Position numbers and translations under genes: made by a program
In this document: piece by piece, positions 55,588 through 63,009 of the stretch
Layout: every line of letters starts with the position of its first letter
Numbering within the stretch: position 1 is the first letter of the stretch
Origin: Beggiatoa leptomitoformis
GTDB taxonomy: Bacteria > Pseudomonadota > Gammaproteobacteria > Beggiatoales > Beggiatoaceae
Reading direction: 5' to 3'
Assembly (NCBI RefSeq): GCF_001305575.3
Contig: NZ_CP012373.2
Coordinates: 3,792,261-3,856,260 of the forward strand
DNA length: 64,000 bases
The notes under the pieces: model-generated
What the model saw: only the letters and a program-made list of their open reading frames with translations
Database searches by the model: none
Told to the model about the DNA's origin: nothing

Positions 55588-56232
55588 TTAGCTTGGATTA
55601 TCACCAAAGGGTAAAGAACCTTTACTAGCAGGGACTAGTCGTGTCATTCCTCCTTTTAAATTCACACGTGGTGCGGTTATGTCTGGTTTAGTCGAGCCTG
55701 TCTGACTCTTGCTCGCGCCTCTACTCACATTAAGAAAATAAGCCACTCTAAAATTGTCTGTACCACTTCCGCCCTTTAGGTTAGGAAAGGTACTGGGTGC
55801 GCGAACCGTAACAAACTCTAAAGAATACTTGTCAGTGGTATTGCGTTGTAAATCATCCCTTGCTCTCCAGCAAGGACCGGGTTTTTTATCACTACAAACA
55901 CTGTCAGGAAAGTCAGTTACTTCTGCGGCGGCATCAAACGGTGCAGAAATACGATCCATGATTGCTAAACCTGCCGCATTGGTCACATCACCATATTCTC
56001 TAGCAGGTAAGGAAAGACCTAATTCTGAAATTTGAAAAGCCCGATTAAATTCTGCTGTGTTTGCGGCCATACGGGTTTGTAGTTTGGTTGCGTCTAATGC
56101 ACTAATCCCTAGCATGGTTAAAACAACTAATAATAAAAGTGCAACAATCAAAACAGCACCTTGTTCTTGTTTCTTTGACACTTTACAACGCAAAAATAAC
56201 GCAGGTTGTCTGTGTAAAGTTGCGGTTTTCAT
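55588..56232 (-). CDS. pilX: Minor pilin assembly protein PilX
   Basis: A 214-residue inner-membrane protein with the PilX N-terminal signature KKQEQGAVLIVALLLLVVLTMLGISALDATKLQTRMAANTAEFNRAFQISE. It is part of the minor-pilin complex that primes pilus assembly with PilY1. It lies 13 bases after pilW and 114 bases before pilY1. Confidence 0.88.
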   Translation of the reverse strand: MKTATLHRQPALFLRCKVSKKQEQGAVLIVALLLLVVLTMLGISALDATKLQTRMAANTAEFNRAFQISELGLSLPAREYGDVTNAAGLAIMDRISAPFDAAAEVTDFPDSVCSDKKPGPCWRARDDLQRNTTDKYSLEFVTVRAPSTFPNLKGGSGTDNFRVAYFLNVSRGASKSQTGSTKPDITAPRVNLKGGMTRLVPASKGSLPFGDNPS

Positions 56233-56244
56233 GATGACTCATCC

Positions 56245-57393
56245 TTAGTTATTTCTGATGCGGATAACAGTTGTAAACAGACGATGACGATAACCCACTT
56301 CGTAGTCAAAGTTTGCTATCTTACTAGGGTTGTACGTTGTTACCGCTGGGTCTAATGCGAACTCCGTTGCCGTAGCATCAATTAAGTCATTACGCTTATT
56401 GTTTGTCCGCATGAGTAAGGTAATTTTTATGGCAACAATGACACTGTTAGCAGTAGCGGGCAGTTCAAGATATTGATTAGGCGCGCCATCACTATCTGTA
56501 TCTACGCCTAGACGTATTTGCATGTTTTCTACGCCTTCAATAAAAGGGATCATGTTACAGTTAGTTGTCGCTGTGCAGTTTGGGTCAGTTTTATAGAGTG
56601 CGTAACCGTCTATGGCACTATTAAAAACACCATCATTATTGGTATCAATGCCCTTTACTTCATATTTTGTTTCCGTAACATTTGCAAACACTTCTACAGG
56701 CCACGCATAAGTTCTACCAAACTTAGCTATAACACCAGTGCTACCAGCAATAATCCTTGCTACAGAAATGTCATTGCCATCTACTTTCGTTACCTTATAA
56801 GCAACACTTCCACCGCAATCGCTGATGGTAATATTGCTATTGACTGCGGGCTTAATACTGTTTACATCTAACGGAAACACATTGTCGTTTGGGTCATCAA
56901 ATACGGCATTAATGGCCAATTGTTCGGCTAATAAATCTGCTCTGAGTGTCGTCAGTTCAGCTACACTCTCTGCCTGTAATAAGTCGGTTGGTGCTGGGTT
57001 TAAAATCAAACGATTAGCATAATAACGAATGGTTAAAATATCCGATTTAGCAACGCTACTCGTGCTATTTTTACCTAAAACACCATCATTGGCATTTTTA
57101 ATCAACACATTGTTTTGCACTTCGATACGTGGCTTATCTAAATTGATTGCAGCCGCATTTGCAGGGAGTGCCGTAGAACAACCATAATATCCCGCCATAC
57201 GTAATCCATAAGTCATATCATCCATGACGAAACGGGCATTATCTTGTAGCGTTGCAAGCTCGGCTTGTAAGGAATAGGTTCTTTTGCTGCTAACAAAAAT
57301 GGTTAATACACCTGCCATCAACACCAGACTGATAACTAAGGCAACCATAATTTCTATTAAGCTGAAGCCTTTTTGTTTGCGTTTCATGTTCAT
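56245..57393 (-). CDS. pilW: Minor pilin PilW
   Basis: A 382-residue prepilin-like protein with the cleavage/assembly helix QKGFSLIEIMVALVISLVLMAGVLTIFVSSKRTYSLQ and the PilW-typical length. The start at 57393 (MNMKRKQKG) overlaps the pilV stop as ATGA, so I prefer it to the upstream Met at 57408. Confidence 0.9.
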   Translation of the reverse strand: MNMKRKQKGFSLIEIMVALVISLVLMAGVLTIFVSSKRTYSLQAELATLQDNARFVMDDMTYGLRMAGYYGCSTALPANAAAINLDKPRIEVQNNVLIKNANDGVLGKNSTSSVAKSDILTIRYYANRLILNPAPTDLLQAESVAELTTLRADLLAEQLAINAVFDDPNDNVFPLDVNSIKPAVNSNITISDCGGSVAYKVTKVDGNDISVARIIAGSTGVIAKFGRTYAWPVEVFANVTETKYEVKGIDTNNDGVFNSAIDGYALYKTDPNCTATTNCNMIPFIEGVENMQIRLGVDTDSDGAPNQYLELPATANSVIVAIKITLLMRTNNKRNDLIDATATEFALDPAVTTYNPSKIANFDYEVGYRHRLFTTVIRIRNN

Positions 57394-57872
57394 AGTACCA
57401 TTATCCATTGTTGTTCGACTTTTGTGGTGCTATTACGCTCTTCTTGCCAACGTAATGTAACGGTATAGGTGCTAGTTGCCGCGTCGTACGCAATGTTGGC
57501 TTCTGGTGAGGGTAAAATCGATAATTGTCCTGTCACTGTTATCACCCCTACAGATTTTCCCCACTCAGAAATATCGTAGTTTTTTAACTGAGTCGTTGTA
57601 CACGCATTTTTCGCACAATCGGTAGTTGATTCCACAATATTAGAACCAACACCATAATTACCCTGAGAGGCCTCAAGCGGATTAGTCCGAATCCTATCCA
57701 TTAAGTCGTATGCTAAAAAAGTAGCTTGGGTTCGAATATAGGCACGATAGTTAAACTGTTGCCCTGTGGTTTGCAGTGCGGCGACCCCTAATAAACCAAT
57801 GGAAAGCACAAGGAGTGCAATCATCATTTCTATTAAAGTAAAACCCGCTGATTTATGTTGTTGCATGTTCAT
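57390..57872 (-). CDS. pilV: Minor pilin PilV
   Basis: A 160-residue type IV pilus modification protein. The leader and helix SAGFTLIEMMIALLVLSIGLLGVAALQTTGQQ are the PilV signature; the rest is beta-rich with a CAKNACTTTQ disulfide candidate. The start at 57872 (MNMQQHKSAG) follows the stop of the upstream gene by four bases; longer upstream frames overlap it. Confidence 0.9.
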   Translation of the reverse strand: MNMQQHKSAGFTLIEMMIALLVLSIGLLGVAALQTTGQQFNYRAYIRTQATFLAYDLMDRIRTNPLEASQGNYGVGSNIVESTTDCAKNACTTTQLKNYDISEWGKSVGVITVTGQLSILPSPEANIAYDAATSTYTVTLRWQEERNSTTKVEQQWIMVL

Positions 57873-57876
57873 AGTC

Positions 57877-58425
57877 TTAACTACCATTGCCGTTTGTGAC
57901 ACATTTCAACTCTCGATTAATTAGGGTCAAACGACCAAACGCATCGAGTCTTAACTGACGACCGGGAGGGTCATTGGTTTTATGATTTTTAATGCAAACA
58001 TTAAAGGTTACAGGTGCATCATTAACCACACCACGCCCACTAAATGTGATTAAATTTAGTGTCTTACTTGGGGTAATAATAATAGAGCCATCGGTGTAAC
58101 TAACGGTACGGACAATATCACCTGATGCCTCATTTTCTGTTTTGTCTGCATTTGTATCCGTCCAAATTTTCCAACCTTGTGTCCAGTCATTGTTCAACGC
58201 CTGTATTTGCACACAAACGCCACTTGTTGCAGTACAAGTTGCACCATAGGCAACATAAGAATTGCGTGCATAAGAAACCGTATTAACAAACTCATTCGTT
58301 TTTGTTGTTACACGATTATTCATGATGGTATAACGCATTTCAGGCACAGCGACAACAATCAGCACGCCCAAAACCGTAACGGCGACCATCAACTCAATCA
58401 GTGTAAAACCAGTTTGTGTTTTCAT
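57877..58425 (-). CDS. fimT: GspH/FimT-family pseudopilin (FimT/FimU)
   Basis: A 182-residue prepilin with MKTQTGFTLIELMVAVTVLGVLIVVAVPEMRYTIMNNRV and the GspH fold signature later (GWKIWTDTNADKTENEASGDIVR, ITFSGRGVV). First gene of the minor-pilin operon. The ATG at 58425 follows AAAGG. It may correspond to FimU; the two names are not separable from sequence alone. Confidence 0.88.
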   Translation of the reverse strand: MKTQTGFTLIELMVAVTVLGVLIVVAVPEMRYTIMNNRVTTKTNEFVNTVSYARNSYVAYGATCTATSGVCVQIQALNNDWTQGWKIWTDTNADKTENEASGDIVRTVSYTDGSIIITPSKTLNLITFSGRGVVNDAPVTFNVCIKNHKTNDPPGRQLRLDAFGRLTLINRELKCVTNGNGS

Positions 58426-58856
58426 AATGTATAAACCTTTAACATACATAAAAGTGAATGGGAGATGACGCTATGATGAAGGGCGAAGTTTCCCTGATTA
58501 ATGGCTGCGCTGCTAATTATCATCTTCTACAACCAACTTTCCCAATTCTTTTTAAAGTCTTCAATGATATATGTAATAAAAATCAAGCTCGCTGTCACCT
58601 ATTCAATAGATAAATGGCGAAAACATCCTGATTAGTGGTGGAATTCTGCTTATCCATTTTAGCAAGTCAAAAAACCAAACAAGATGATATATATTTGCCG
58701 TTTAAATACCTATTCTACAGAAGCGTATAAAACAAAAAGACCTTAATATTTTTGAAAATTAAAGTCTTTTTGACAGCATAATACAGTATTAATTATAAAT
58801 AATTTGTTATTACAGTAGCACTAAACAAGTAAAGACTGGAATTGAGGTATATACGT
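58426..58856. other. Divergent intergenic region pil operon / small secreted protein
   Basis: About 430 bases that should carry the pil operon promoter. A hairpin-like AAAAAGAC...GTCTTTTT with inner TTAAT/ATTAA lies at 58735-58771. No gene is seen. Confidence 0.4.
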
Positions 58857-59231
58857 ATGAAAAAACTTATTTTCGTGGGACTAATACTTATTGTTTTATT
58901 ACCTACAGCACAAGCAGAAAAATTAGTAGCGGCAGAAGCGTTTTATCAAACGACTGTTTACGCGAAGACAGTAACTTGTTCAGTTAGCGTTAAGTTTGCT
59001 TATCTAATGAAGGATAAAGGGGGCAATCATCAAAACGCAAGTGCGCAACAAGCCATAAACCGAGATACATCTGAAGCCGTATTAAAGGCGATAAATCGGA
59101 CGGTTGACTTGAATAATTCTTGCGGTGAATATGTTGAGGGGAAAATTAAAACCATCGTGGCGACAGCTTTTTCTGCTAGTAAAGACGTGGTTAGGATAGA
59201 AGAGACAGATGTGCAAATAAAACGATTATAA
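58857..59231 (+). CDS. Small secreted protein of unknown function
   Basis: A 124-residue exported protein with signal peptide MKKLIFVGLILIVLLPTAQA and two Cys in the mature part (TVTCSVSV, NNSCGEY) that could form a disulfide. I do not recognise a domain. The ATG at 58857 follows AATTGAGG. A terminator follows, so it is a single-gene unit. Confidence 0.65.
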   Translation: MKKLIFVGLILIVLLPTAQAEKLVAAEAFYQTTVYAKTVTCSVSVKFAYLMKDKGGNHQNASAQQAINRDTSEAVLKAINRTVDLNNSCGEYVEGKIKTIVATAFSASKDVVRIEETDVQIKRL

Positions 59232-59256
59232 AGAATAGTTTATTTTGTTTTTTAAT

Positions 59257-59285
59257 AACCCGCATTATGCGGGGTTTTTATTTTG
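59257..59285 (+). terminator. Rho-independent terminator
   Basis: AACCCGCAT and ATGCGGGGTT pair (one G-U) with a tiny loop and are followed by TTTATTTT. Ends the small secreted protein gene. Confidence 0.85.
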
Positions 59286-59313
59286 AGTGAAATGTACGCA
59301 AGTAGCGCGCAGT

Positions 59314-59709
59314 TCAAGTTTCAATCGCCTGCATTGGCGCGTAAGGCTGCAACCCCGACAGTCTACAAGCACCATCTTTATCTTGCTGTTCAAAAGTAGG
59401 CGAAAATAAAAACACAGGTCGCGCAAAATCACGACGATGTACCATAGAGTAAGGTTTGTATAAACAATGAACTAAACACGGCTCAGGCTGTTGACAAACA
59501 GGCTCACCTTTTGCGTTTATTTCACAAGCAGACTCACCTAACGCACACAATTGCCATACTGCCCGCCCAAAACCGCCTGCCAAAGTTGTGCTAGGCGTAC
59601 TTCCCTCCTGATGTACCCATCGCAAAGGTTGTTGAGCAACACATTGAATTTTCAGTGTTTGAACGGGTAATTCTAAAGGTGATGTGATAGGATTATAAGT
59701 TTGATTCAT
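59314..59709 (-). CDS. Cys-rich protein of unknown function
   Basis: A 131-residue soluble protein I do not recognise. It contains seven Cys, including CEINAKGEPVCQQPEPCLVHC, which could bind metal or an iron-sulfur cluster. No signal peptide or membrane helix. It lies divergently upstream of nifB, so it may belong to the nitrogen-fixation region, but nothing in its sequence proves that. No clear ribosome site. Confidence 0.55.
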   Translation of the reverse strand: MNQTYNPITSPLELPVQTLKIQCVAQQPLRWVHQEGSTPSTTLAGGFGRAVWQLCALGESACEINAKGEPVCQQPEPCLVHCLYKPYSMVHRRDFARPVFLFSPTFEQQDKDGACRLSGLQPYAPMQAIET

Positions 59710-59892
59710 GATTCAAGGTGTTAAATGAAGAGTTGAAAATATAGTGTGTAATCTTAGCTGACATTAGCAAATTACTTAAATCACTAGGTGATTAAAAGTA
59801 AATTAAAACTTATGTATATAAGCACGTAGTGAAACAAATGAATGCTGGACAATATCCTACTATTCCCACAAAATAACTAATGTTTTTCACCA

Positions 59893-59908
59893 TGTAGCCT
59901 TAATCACA
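59893..59908 (+). promoter_or_regulatory. NifA-type upstream activating sequence
   Basis: TGT-N10-ACA matches the NifA-binding consensus exactly and lies about 100 bases upstream of the -24/-12 promoter, within the usual distance for an enhancer acting by DNA looping. Confidence 0.75.
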
Positions 59909-59993
59909 AACCATACTGTAATGGCTGTCGCATTTACTACAAATAGCCATTTAGCGCAAGTTTATAGTTAATAAAATCATTATGATAGATTTT

Positions 59994-60009
59994 AGGCATG
60001 GTGTTTGCC
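59994..60009 (+). promoter_or_regulatory. Sigma-54 (-24/-12) promoter of nifB
   Basis: AGGCATGGTGTTTGCC matches the sigma-54 consensus TGGCACG-N4-TTGCW with the invariant GG and GC ten bases apart. Transcription would start near 60020, about 47 bases before the nifB ATG at 60067, and the ribosome site AGAGGAT lies inside that leader. Confidence 0.8.
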
Positions 60010-60066
60010 TTAACCCAGTTTACGAAACCAGACACAATGCCTAAAACTGTTAAAGAGGATAGTGCG

Positions 60067-61578
60067 ATGATGGAATTAACCGTGTTAGGGCAGGAGCCTG
60101 TGGCAAAAGGCGGATGTTCTTCAAGCTCCTGTGGGAGTACCGATGACCAATTAGGTCATCTGCCAGAAAATATCCGCGAAAAAGTTCACAATCACCCCTG
60201 CTATTCAGAAGAAGCGCATCACTACTACGCACGTATGCACGTTGCCGTCGCGCCTGCCTGTAATATTCAATGCCATTACTGCAATCGTAAATATGATTGC
60301 GCTAACGAATCTCGTCCTGGCGTTGTTTCCGAATTACTAACGCCAGACCAAGCGATTAAAAAGACACTAGCCGTTGCGGCAACCATTCCTCAAATGACCG
60401 TATTAGGCATTGCAGGACCCGGTGACCCATTGGCAAATCCTGAAAAGACCTTTGCAACTTTCCGCGCTTTATCAGAGCAAGCCCCTGATATTAAGCTGTG
60501 TGTGTCCACCAACGGTTTAGCTTTACCCGAATCAGTTGATGAGTTGGCAAAACACAATATTGACCATGTCACAATCACCATTAACTGTGTTGACCCTGAA
60601 ATTGGGGCGAAAATTTATCCTTGGATTTTCTGGAAAAATCGCCGTATTAAAGGTATCAAAGGCGCGGAAATTCTGATTGAACAACAACAGAAAGGCTTAG
60701 AAATGCTCACCGCACGGGGCATTTTGGTCAAAGTTAATTCTGTGATGATTCCCGGTGTTAATGACAAACATTTAGCCGAAGTTAGCAAGGTAGTGAAAGC
60801 CAAAGGCGCGTTTTTACATAATGTGATGCCCCTCATTGCCGAAGCTGAACACGGCACATTCTACGGTGTGATGGGACAACGTGGCCCTGAACCTTCAGAA
60901 TTAAAAGAATTACAAGACCAATGCGAAGGCGACATGAACATGATGCGCCATTGCCGTCAATGTCGTGCAGATGCTGTAGGCTTATTGGGTGAAGACAGAG
61001 GCTCTGAGTTTTCTGTTGATAAAATTGAAGAAATGGAAATCAATTATCCCGAAGCAATGATTATGCGTGCTGAGGTTCATGCCAAAATTGAAGCTGAGTT
61101 AGCCGAGAAAAAAGCCAAGCAAAACAAACCACAATTGATTCAATTAGAAGGTTTAGGTGGCAAACCCCGCAAAACTTATCGTCCTGTCCTTATGGCTGTT
61201 GCAACACAAGGCGGTGGTTTGATTAACCAACACTTTGGACACGCTAAGGAATTTTTACGCTATGAAGTAACCGAAAGTGGCGCAAAAATGGTAGGACACG
61301 CCAAAACCGATTTATATTGCAGTGGCGATGATACTTGTGGCGAAGCCGAAACCACGTTACAAAAAACGATTCGTGCCTTAGATGGTTGTGAAGTCGTACT
61401 ATGTTCAAAAATTGGTTATGAACCTTGGTCTATGTTAGAAACGGCGGGGATTCAACCCAATGGCGAACATGCGATGGAAGCCATTGAAGAAGCCTTGATG
61501 GCGGTTTATCAAGAAATGATTGAAAACGGCAAATTAGACGACGTTGCAGAAACGGTAAATCGTCAAGCGATTGCCTAG
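60067..61578 (+). CDS. nifB: Nitrogenase cofactor biosynthesis protein NifB
   Basis: Radical-SAM enzyme that builds NifB-co, the 8Fe-9S-C core of the nitrogenase FeMo-cofactor. About 503 residues. The SAM cluster motif CNIQCHYC is followed by NRKYDC, and other radical-SAM blocks are IAGPGDPLANP and KVNSVMIPGVND. The C-terminal third is a NifX/NafY-like carrier domain (RPVLMAVATQGGGLINQHFGHAKEFLRYEV). A longer frame starts at ATG 59998, but that ATG sits inside the -24/-12 promoter, so the start at 60067 with AAAGAGGAT is preferred. First gene of nifB-nafY-fdx-nifO. Confidence 0.96.
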   Translation: MMELTVLGQEPVAKGGCSSSSCGSTDDQLGHLPENIREKVHNHPCYSEEAHHYYARMHVAVAPACNIQCHYCNRKYDCANESRPGVVSELLTPDQAIKKTLAVAATIPQMTVLGIAGPGDPLANPEKTFATFRALSEQAPDIKLCVSTNGLALPESVDELAKHNIDHVTITINCVDPEIGAKIYPWIFWKNRRIKGIKGAEILIEQQQKGLEMLTARGILVKVNSVMIPGVNDKHLAEVSKVVKAKGAFLHNVMPLIAEAEHGTFYGVMGQRGPEPSELKELQDQCEGDMNMMRHCRQCRADAVGLLGEDRGSEFSVDKIEEMEINYPEAMIMRAEVHAKIEAELAEKKAKQNKPQLIQLEGLGGKPRKTYRPVLMAVATQGGGLINQHFGHAKEFLRYEVTESGAKMVGHAKTDLYCSGDDTCGEAETTLQKTIRALDGCEVVLCSKIGYEPWSMLETAGIQPNGEHAMEAIEEALMAVYQEMIENGKLDDVAETVNRQAIA

Positions 61579-61637
61579 ATATGGGTTTAGGGGCTGTGCT
61601 GACAGTCCCTTACAATAGAGATAATGGAGTTACGCTG

Positions 61638-62141
61638 ATGAACATGCCAAAAGTTAAAAGTTGTGACCGTTCATTTGCAACTGAAACTTGTAAACCTTGC
61701 TATCAAACATTAAGCGAGGCGAAACGAGAACAGTTTATTCCCCTTTATTGTTTGCGGAATAAACAGCCCTATCGTTCTGTTTTAATGGCGGTTGCAAGCC
61801 ATGGCGAGCTGATTAATCAGCAATTTGAACAAAGCCAAGCCTTTTTAATTTATGAAACAACTTGTCATGAAGTCAAATTCGTTGGGCGGTGTTGTGTCAA
61901 GTCCTGCGAAAATTGTACAAATGAAGAACAAGCGGTTGACGAAGTTATCAATGCACTAGAGGGATGCGAAGTTGTTTTATGTACTGCTATTGGTCATAAA
62001 GCCCGCGTTGCATTAGAAAGTGCAAAAATTCAAGCAAATAACAAACATCCATTAGAGCGCGTTGAAGACGCTTTACGGTCGGTTTATCAAACTATGTTAA
62101 TGACAGGTAAGTTAGGACAAGAATCCTCACTCGCCTATTAA
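61638..62141 (+). CDS. NifX/NafY-like iron-molybdenum cofactor-binding protein
   Basis: A 167-residue protein whose core (YRSVLMAVASHGELINQQFEQSQAFLIYE) repeats the C-terminal domain of NifB, so it is a NifX/NafY/VnfX-type cofactor or NifB-co carrier. The N-terminal 45 residues contain three Cys (SCDRSFATETCKPC), and the middle is Cys-rich (CCVKSCENC). The ATG at 61638 with TGGAG upstream is preferred to an earlier start at 61581. It shares about half its residues with the NifB tail, which suggests duplication of that domain. Confidence 0.88.
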   Translation: MNMPKVKSCDRSFATETCKPCYQTLSEAKREQFIPLYCLRNKQPYRSVLMAVASHGELINQQFEQSQAFLIYETTCHEVKFVGRCCVKSCENCTNEEQAVDEVINALEGCEVVLCTAIGHKARVALESAKIQANNKHPLERVEDALRSVYQTMLMTGKLGQESSLAY

Positions 62142-62197
62142 AGACGTTGATAAACCCGCTATTGACTAAGATACATTATTGATAAGGAACGCTAATC

Positions 62198-62476
62198 ATG
62201 GCACTTAAAATCATTGATTCATGCGTAAACTGCTGGGCGTGTGAACCTGTCTGTCCTAGCAAAGCTATTTTTGAAGCAAAGCCCCATTTTTTAATCGACA
62301 CGAAAAAATGCACCGAATGCGATGGCGATTTTAGCGACCCGCAATGTGCCAGTATCTGTCCTATCGAAGGTGCAATTCTAACCAGTGCAGGCATTCCCTG
62401 TAATCCCCCCGGTTCATTGACAGGTATTCCGCCTGAAAAAATGCAAGCGGCAATGGCTGAGTTACGGGCGCACTAA
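62198..62476 (+). CDS. 2[4Fe-4S] ferredoxin, nif-associated (FdxN type)
   Basis: A 92-residue bacterial-type ferredoxin with two cluster motifs: CVNCWACEPVCPSKAI and CTECDGDFSDPQCASICP, the second with the long insert typical of nif-linked ferredoxins. It probably donates electrons for NifB-co synthesis or nitrogenase. Lies four bases before nifO, with GATAAGGA as ribosome site. Confidence 0.93.
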   Translation: MALKIIDSCVNCWACEPVCPSKAIFEAKPHFLIDTKKCTECDGDFSDPQCASICPIEGAILTSAGIPCNPPGSLTGIPPEKMQAAMAELRAH

Positions 62477-62480
62477 GATT

Positions 62481-62903
62481 ATGGCGGAAATCGTTTTTTA
62501 CGAAAAACCGGGGTGTGGCAATAACACCAAGCAAAAGAATTTGTTGGCTGAGGCAGGGCATCATGTGCTTGCGAAAAACCTACTCACTGAAACATGGACA
62601 ATTGAAAAACTGCTTGCTTTTTTAAAGCCTTATCCTGTTACAGACTGGTTTAATCGCGCTGCTCCTCGTGTTAAATCTGGTGAAGTCAACCCTGAGGCAG
62701 TCACGGCAGAAGAGGCTTTACAACTAATTCTTGCTGAACCGTTGTTATTGCGTCGTCCTTTAATGCAAGTAGGCGATGACCGCCGTATAGGCTTTGACCC
62801 CGAAATGGTAGCCCAATGGATTGGATTAACGCCTGTGGAAACTGGAACAGACCTAGAATCCTGTCCACGCCAACACACGCATAATCCCTGTGCAGAACCT
62901 TAA
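62481..62903 (+). CDS. nifO: Nitrogenase-associated ArsC-like protein NifO
   Basis: A 140-residue thioredoxin-fold protein of the ArsC/Spx type: KPGCGNNTKQKNLLAEAGH near the N-terminus carries a single Cys in place of a CxxC pair, and RRPLMQVGDDRRIGF is the family C-terminal part. Such proteins (NifO) are found between fdxN and nifQ in Azotobacter, as here after the ferredoxin. The role in nitrogen fixation is not well defined. Confidence 0.88.
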   Translation: MAEIVFYEKPGCGNNTKQKNLLAEAGHHVLAKNLLTETWTIEKLLAFLKPYPVTDWFNRAAPRVKSGEVNPEAVTAEEALQLILAEPLLLRRPLMQVGDDRRIGFDPEMVAQWIGLTPVETGTDLESCPRQHTHNPCAEP

Positions 62904-62961
62904 ATCAGGTGGGTAAACGCTTATCCACCTATTAATAAGTCTGTTAAATTGCCTACTTTCT

Positions 62962-62984
62962 TGGGTGCGACAGTGTCGCACCCA
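62962..62984. repeat. Perfect 11-bp inverted repeat (possible terminator of the nif operon)
   Basis: TGGGTGCGACA pairs perfectly with TGTCGCACCCA around one central G, so it forms a very stable hairpin in RNA or a palindrome in DNA. No T run follows. A second small palindrome (CTCGACACGAG) lies at 62991-63001 just before the flavodiiron start. Confidence 0.6.
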
Positions 62985-63009
62985 GTCGCGCTCGACACGA
63001 GTTTAGATT

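Larger units (their letters stand above)
59710..60066. other. Regulatory region upstream of nifB
   Basis: About 357 bases. Holds the NifA-type site at 59893-59908, the -24/-12 promoter at 59994-60009 and the nifB leader with an AAAGAGGAT ribosome site. The left part may also carry the promoter of the divergent Cys-rich gene. Confidence 0.6.

Noticed and set aside
59314-59709. Cas6-like interpretation of the Cys-rich protein
   Set aside because: A brief resemblance around LYKPYS and VFLFSP is too weak; no other Cas protein or array occurs in the window.
59998-60066. Longer nifB start at ATG 59998
   Set aside because: That ATG lies within the -24/-12 promoter element and lacks a ribosome site; the ATG at 60067 has AAAGAGGAT at proper spacing.
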